From NCBI RefSeq assembly GCF_902459645.1, contig NZ_CABPSK010000001.1:558001-622000 (forward strand): a stretch of DNA of 64,000 nucleotides, in the 5' to 3' direction. The first letter of the stretch is position 1. Every line of letters starts with the position of its first letter. Below the pieces are notes generated by a model. It ran no database searches, was not told where the DNA came from, and saw nothing but the letters and a program-made list of their open reading frames with translations. The position numbers were made by a program, and so were the translations under genes. Positions 61,834 through 64,000 of this stretch are shown here, one piece after another. The DNA comes from Pandoraea pneumonica (GTDB lineage Bacteria > Pseudomonadota > Gammaproteobacteria > Burkholderiales > Burkholderiaceae).

Positions 61834-62523
61834 TTATTGACGCTCCATGAGGCAGACGGCGCAGCCGCCGTCCTTGTTGCACCAGTGATCGGTGAGCGTT
61901 TTGCCATCGGCCGATAGCGTCATCTGATGCGAACTACCCACACTGCTTTGCAGCTTTGCTCCTTCGGCTACCGAGGCACCGGAAAGTTGGGCTGTGTAGC
62001 TGTAGGCAGCACTGTGTTCGTCGAGCGTTCCCACCACCTGTCCGGCCCGGAGCGAAAGCGATATCGTCACATCTCGAGCCGGGCCGCCGCTGCCCCACCA
62101 CCCCGGCGCACCCGGACAAGCGGCAGCGTGCCATTGCCCGTCCAAGCCATTGGTTCGCGCGGGTACCGGCTGGGCTGCGGGGGCGCTACGGGGAGTCGTC
62201 GAGGCGCAAACGTGGCAACTGATCGACGAGACGTTTTCCCGTGAAATCGGCTTTTGTCCAAAGACGCGGTCTTCACCTGTGTTTCCTTGATTCAGGATGG
62301 TGAAGTAGGGCGTTCCATCGACAAAATAATCGACCTTGGAACAAGTTGGCGCAGTCGATGTAATCAAGAGGTCCGCGCCATAACTTCCCTTTTTCGCGTC
62401 AGTCGGTACGACCCGGACGGACGCGGCACATGCGCCGACAATTTGCTGGCAGTCGCAATTGCTGCTTTGTGCCATTGCCGGACCGGCAAGCAGCAGCACC
62501 AAACACACGAATGTTGCTCGCAT
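61834..62523 (-). CDS. Secreted Cys-rich protein of unknown function
   Basis: This 229-residue protein has a signal peptide MRATFVCLVLLLAGPAMAQ if started at ATG 62523, which sits behind a G-rich site. The mature part begins with NCDCQQIVGACAASVRV and contains further cysteines (TCSKVDYF, SCHVCAS, ACPGAPGW, HWCNKDGGCAVC), suggesting several disulfides or a metal site. I recognise no family. It is convergent with the transporter-like gene. Confidence 0.7.
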   Translation of the reverse strand: MRATFVCLVLLLAGPAMAQSSNCDCQQIVGACAASVRVVPTDAKKGSYGADLLITSTAPTCSKVDYFVDGTPYFTILNQGNTGEDRVFGQKPISRENVSSISCHVCASTTPRSAPAAQPVPARTNGLDGQWHAAACPGAPGWWGSGGPARDVTISLSLRAGQVVGTLDEHSAAYSYTAQLSGASVAEGAKLQSSVGSSHQMTLSADGKTLTDHWCNKDGGCAVCLMERQ

Positions 62524-62621
62524 CGACACCCCCCAGGTTTCGTGCACGCAATAGAACTGCCTAAGCGACTACCGAGCATTCCCGTGATGTAACGAGAATG
62601 CGCCTGTCACGGCAGGAAGAA

Positions 62622-63071
62622 TCAATCCTTTATCGCATTGGGTGCCGACAGCACTTGAGCGCAAATCGAGTTCCAAACGACTGCGTCGAGCGGCATGACG
62701 GTCGACCACTCGATGCTTCCCACCAAGGCAGGATGTGGGGCAAATCCATAGAATTGCCCGACACCCCGGGTGACCCCTTTTTCCTTCAGCAGGGCGATTC
62801 CCACAGTGAGCAGATTTTGCTCTTGCCATTGTTGGGAATTCATCAGACCCGCAAATTCGCTAAAGCTATTCGCTACGCGATGGAGGCCGCCTTCGAGGAC
62901 ATCGATCTTCTCGACTTCCCCAGATCGTCTCTCCAGGAATAGGTTGCCAAATACAGATGCGCCTATCGGCCGAACCTGACCGGTGACAAGTCCGGGCCAC
63001 TGTTCCAACAAGGTGGCGAAATCCAAGAGTGCGGCATCGATAAAAATATCAGCCCAAGTCAGTGAGTTCAT
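62622..63071 (-). CDS. Orphan T6SS immunity protein of the Tdi1/DUF1851 type
   Basis: This 149-residue cytosolic protein matches the DUF1851/T6SS Tdi1 C-terminal family: GNLFLERRSGEVEKIDVLEG, SFSEFAGLM, and the hallmark GQFYGFAPHPALVGS followed by ICAQVLS. Tdi1 proteins neutralise Tde1-type DNase effectors of type VI secretion. I start at ATG 63071 (MNSLTW); the frame is open about 117 codons further, but that part looks unrelated. The surrounding 62.6-63.4 kb is less GC-rich than the window. No effector, VgrG or adaptor gene is seen, so it may be an orphan immunity gene acquired by transfer. Confidence 0.78.
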   Translation of the reverse strand: MNSLTWADIFIDAALLDFATLLEQWPGLVTGQVRPIGASVFGNLFLERRSGEVEKIDVLEGGLHRVANSFSEFAGLMNSQQWQEQNLLTVGIALLKEKGVTRGVGQFYGFAPHPALVGSIEWSTVMPLDAVVWNSICAQVLSAPNAIKD

Positions 63072-63378
63072 TGGCGTTGGAATAGCGTTGAAATAGTGAT
63101 TTTTGCTATGTGAATACTTCTGATTCGACCTAAACCGCGACTGATTGCGCCAAATTCTAGCAGGCCCCGTTGCGCAATACTCTTTACTGGCAATGAATTT
63201 GTATCGCCACGTATCTCCAACCTCATCTGCTACGCACGCATACACCCGCCCCCACCTCAGACAAACCCCAGATACCTCCGGACGGTGTAATGGCTTCAAC
63301 GGCGGATCGATGCAGACGCATCGGAAATCAACCCAATATCCGCGCGTTGTGAATCCTGAAACCTTTTGGAGAATCACC
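63072..63378. other. 307-base AT-richer gap upstream of the Tdi1-like gene
   Basis: It contains the promoter regions of the leftward Tdi1-like gene and the rightward small secreted gene. Open frames here lack ribosome sites or recognisable domains. The base composition differs from the flanks, which is compatible with a transferred segment. Confidence 0.45.
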
Positions 63379-63612
63379 ATGAAAGCATTGATGATTGCAG
63401 TTTCGCTCGCCGCGCTTGGCACCGCTGGTGCAGCTTATGCCGCTGGCACTGACGCAGTTTTGACGAGCGCGGGCAATGCCGTTCACGCTTCGCACTGGAC
63501 GCCGGAAAGTGGCCCGGCGCTTAGCGCCTCGCAGGTACATAACCAACTCGTGACGGCCGAAACGTCGGGGCAGATCGACCATCTGAACATGACGTTGTAC
63601 AAAGGCGCGTGA
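63379..63612 (+). CDS. Small exported DUF4148-like protein
   Basis: This 77-residue protein starts MKALMIAVSLAALGTAGAAYA (signal peptide) and ends with ALSASQVHNQLVTAETSGQI, which resembles the conserved LTRAQVRAEL helix of the DUF4148 family common in Burkholderiales. The role is unknown; such proteins are periplasmic and often abundant under stress. A GGAG precedes the ATG. It ends with a strong terminator. Confidence 0.75.
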   Translation: MKALMIAVSLAALGTAGAAYAAGTDAVLTSAGNAVHASHWTPESGPALSASQVHNQLVTAETSGQIDHLNMTLYKGA

Positions 63613-63680
63613 GCGGTCGCAAGGAAGGCAGGTGGTTGCGGCAAACGCGGCAATCACCCGCAACCACCAAGAACGCGAAA

Positions 63681-63721
63681 GGGCGGGGCGACATGAAAAC
63701 AATGTCGTCCCGCCCTTTTTT
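63681..63721 (+). terminator. Rho-independent terminator
   Basis: GGGCGGGGCGACAT (63681-63694) pairs with ATGTCGTCCCGCCC (63702-63715), with one G-T pair, followed by six T. It ends the small DUF4148-like transcript. The reverse strand also has a short A/T run, so it may serve the leftward ohr transcript as well. Confidence 0.92.
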
Positions 63722-63799
63722 CGCAATCGCGCCGTAAAGAAATTGTCCGGTGCCGCCAATCCCTTTGCGCACACCAGACAACCCTACATCGCCCCTACA

Positions 63800-64000
63800 T
63801 CAGGCCAGCGTAATCGTCACGTCAATATTGCCGCGGGTGGCCTTCGAGTACGGGCAGGTGTTATGTGCGGCGTCGATCAACGCCTGCGCCGTATCACGCG
63901 GCACGCCCGGCAGATTCACCAACAAGCGAGCTTGCAATGCATACCCGTCACCGATGCGCCCGAGATCAACCTCAGCGTCGACCGACAGATCCTCCGGCAA
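63800..64000 (-). CDS. ohr: Organic hydroperoxide resistance protein Ohr (3' part; 5' end beyond the window)
   Basis: Only the C-terminal 66 residues are in the window; the frame is still open at the right edge. The sequence VDLGRIGDGYALQARLLVNL, PGVPRDTAQALIDAAH and NTCPYSKATRGNIDVTITL is the conserved end of Ohr, including the second catalytic cysteine in the CPYS motif. Ohr reduces organic hydroperoxides with lipoylated partners. In related genomes an OhrR MarR-type repressor gene is adjacent, but that side lies outside the window. Confidence 0.9.
   Translation of the reverse strand: MPEDLSVDAEVDLGRIGDGYALQARLLVNLPGVPRDTAQALIDAAHNTCPYSKATRGNIDVTITLA

Noticed and set aside
63072-63422. 117-codon N-terminal extension of the Tdi1-like protein
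   Set aside because: The frame is open but Cys/Arg/Trp-rich and unlike the family; it would also overlap the promoter and start of the small secreted gene.

Overview
The window is a GC-rich, densely coded stretch of a Gram-negative chromosome. Its protein families point to Burkholderiales, most likely Pandoraea or a close relative: many LysR/IclR/GntR-controlled catabolic clusters, general porins, an AidA/PixA pair and a BoxR-type regulator. This is inference from gene content, since no rRNA or marker gene is present. I see no tRNA, rRNA, insertion sequence, prophage or CRISPR array.

Layout. 0-1.2 kb: a DUF2938 membrane protein divergent from a MerR regulator. 1.2-7 kb: a Fur-type iron-uptake operon read leftward (ECF sigma factor, FecR anti-sigma, TonB siderophore receptor, exported Fes-type esterase). 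7-16 kb: a short LuxR protein and a BoxR-type regulator (XRE helix-turn-helix fused to a shikimate-kinase-like domain). The BoxR gene is divergent from a CoA-dependent aromatic side-chain operon: crotonase, 3-hydroxyacyl-CoA dehydrogenase, BKACE, binding protein, feruloyl-CoA-synthase-like ligase. 14.7-17.8 kb: an MFS carrier, a cupin protein and an IclR regulator with paired operators. 18-22.7 kb: LysR/cupin and LysR/SDR pairs, and a small esterase. 22.8-24.4 kb: a stand-alone AAA+ ATPase.

24.5-36.2 kb is an unusual nitrogen-compound cluster: NCS1 permease behind a structured leader, Asp/Glu/hydantoin-type racemase, NarX/NarL-like two-component system, two CodA-like deaminases, DUF1097 protein, Tat-exported gamma-glutamyltransferase-like hydrolase, LysR, and an AllE-type ureidoglycine aminohydrolase. 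36.4-37.5 kb: two AidA/PixA-family proteins.

37.8-52.8 kb is a second large catabolic cluster: FCD-type GntR regulator, two VOC proteins, two porins, exported LVIVD-type beta-propeller protein, D-2-hydroxyacid dehydrogenase, FAH-family hydrolase, NMT1/SsuA-type ABC importer, alpha/beta hydrolase, DHDPS-family aldolase and APC permease. Four copies of a GTATACAT-centred palindrome sit in its promoters, which suggests one GntR regulon.

52.8-64 kb is mostly housekeeping or miscellaneous: a large orphan protein, methyltransferase/Rrf2 pair, TlpA-like thioredoxin, GFA protein, OmpR/EnvZ-like two-component system, RhlE helicase, an outer-membrane transporter-like protein, a secreted unknown, an orphan Tdi1-like T6SS immunity protein in a more AT-rich patch, a small DUF4148-like protein, and the 3' part of ohr running off the right edge.
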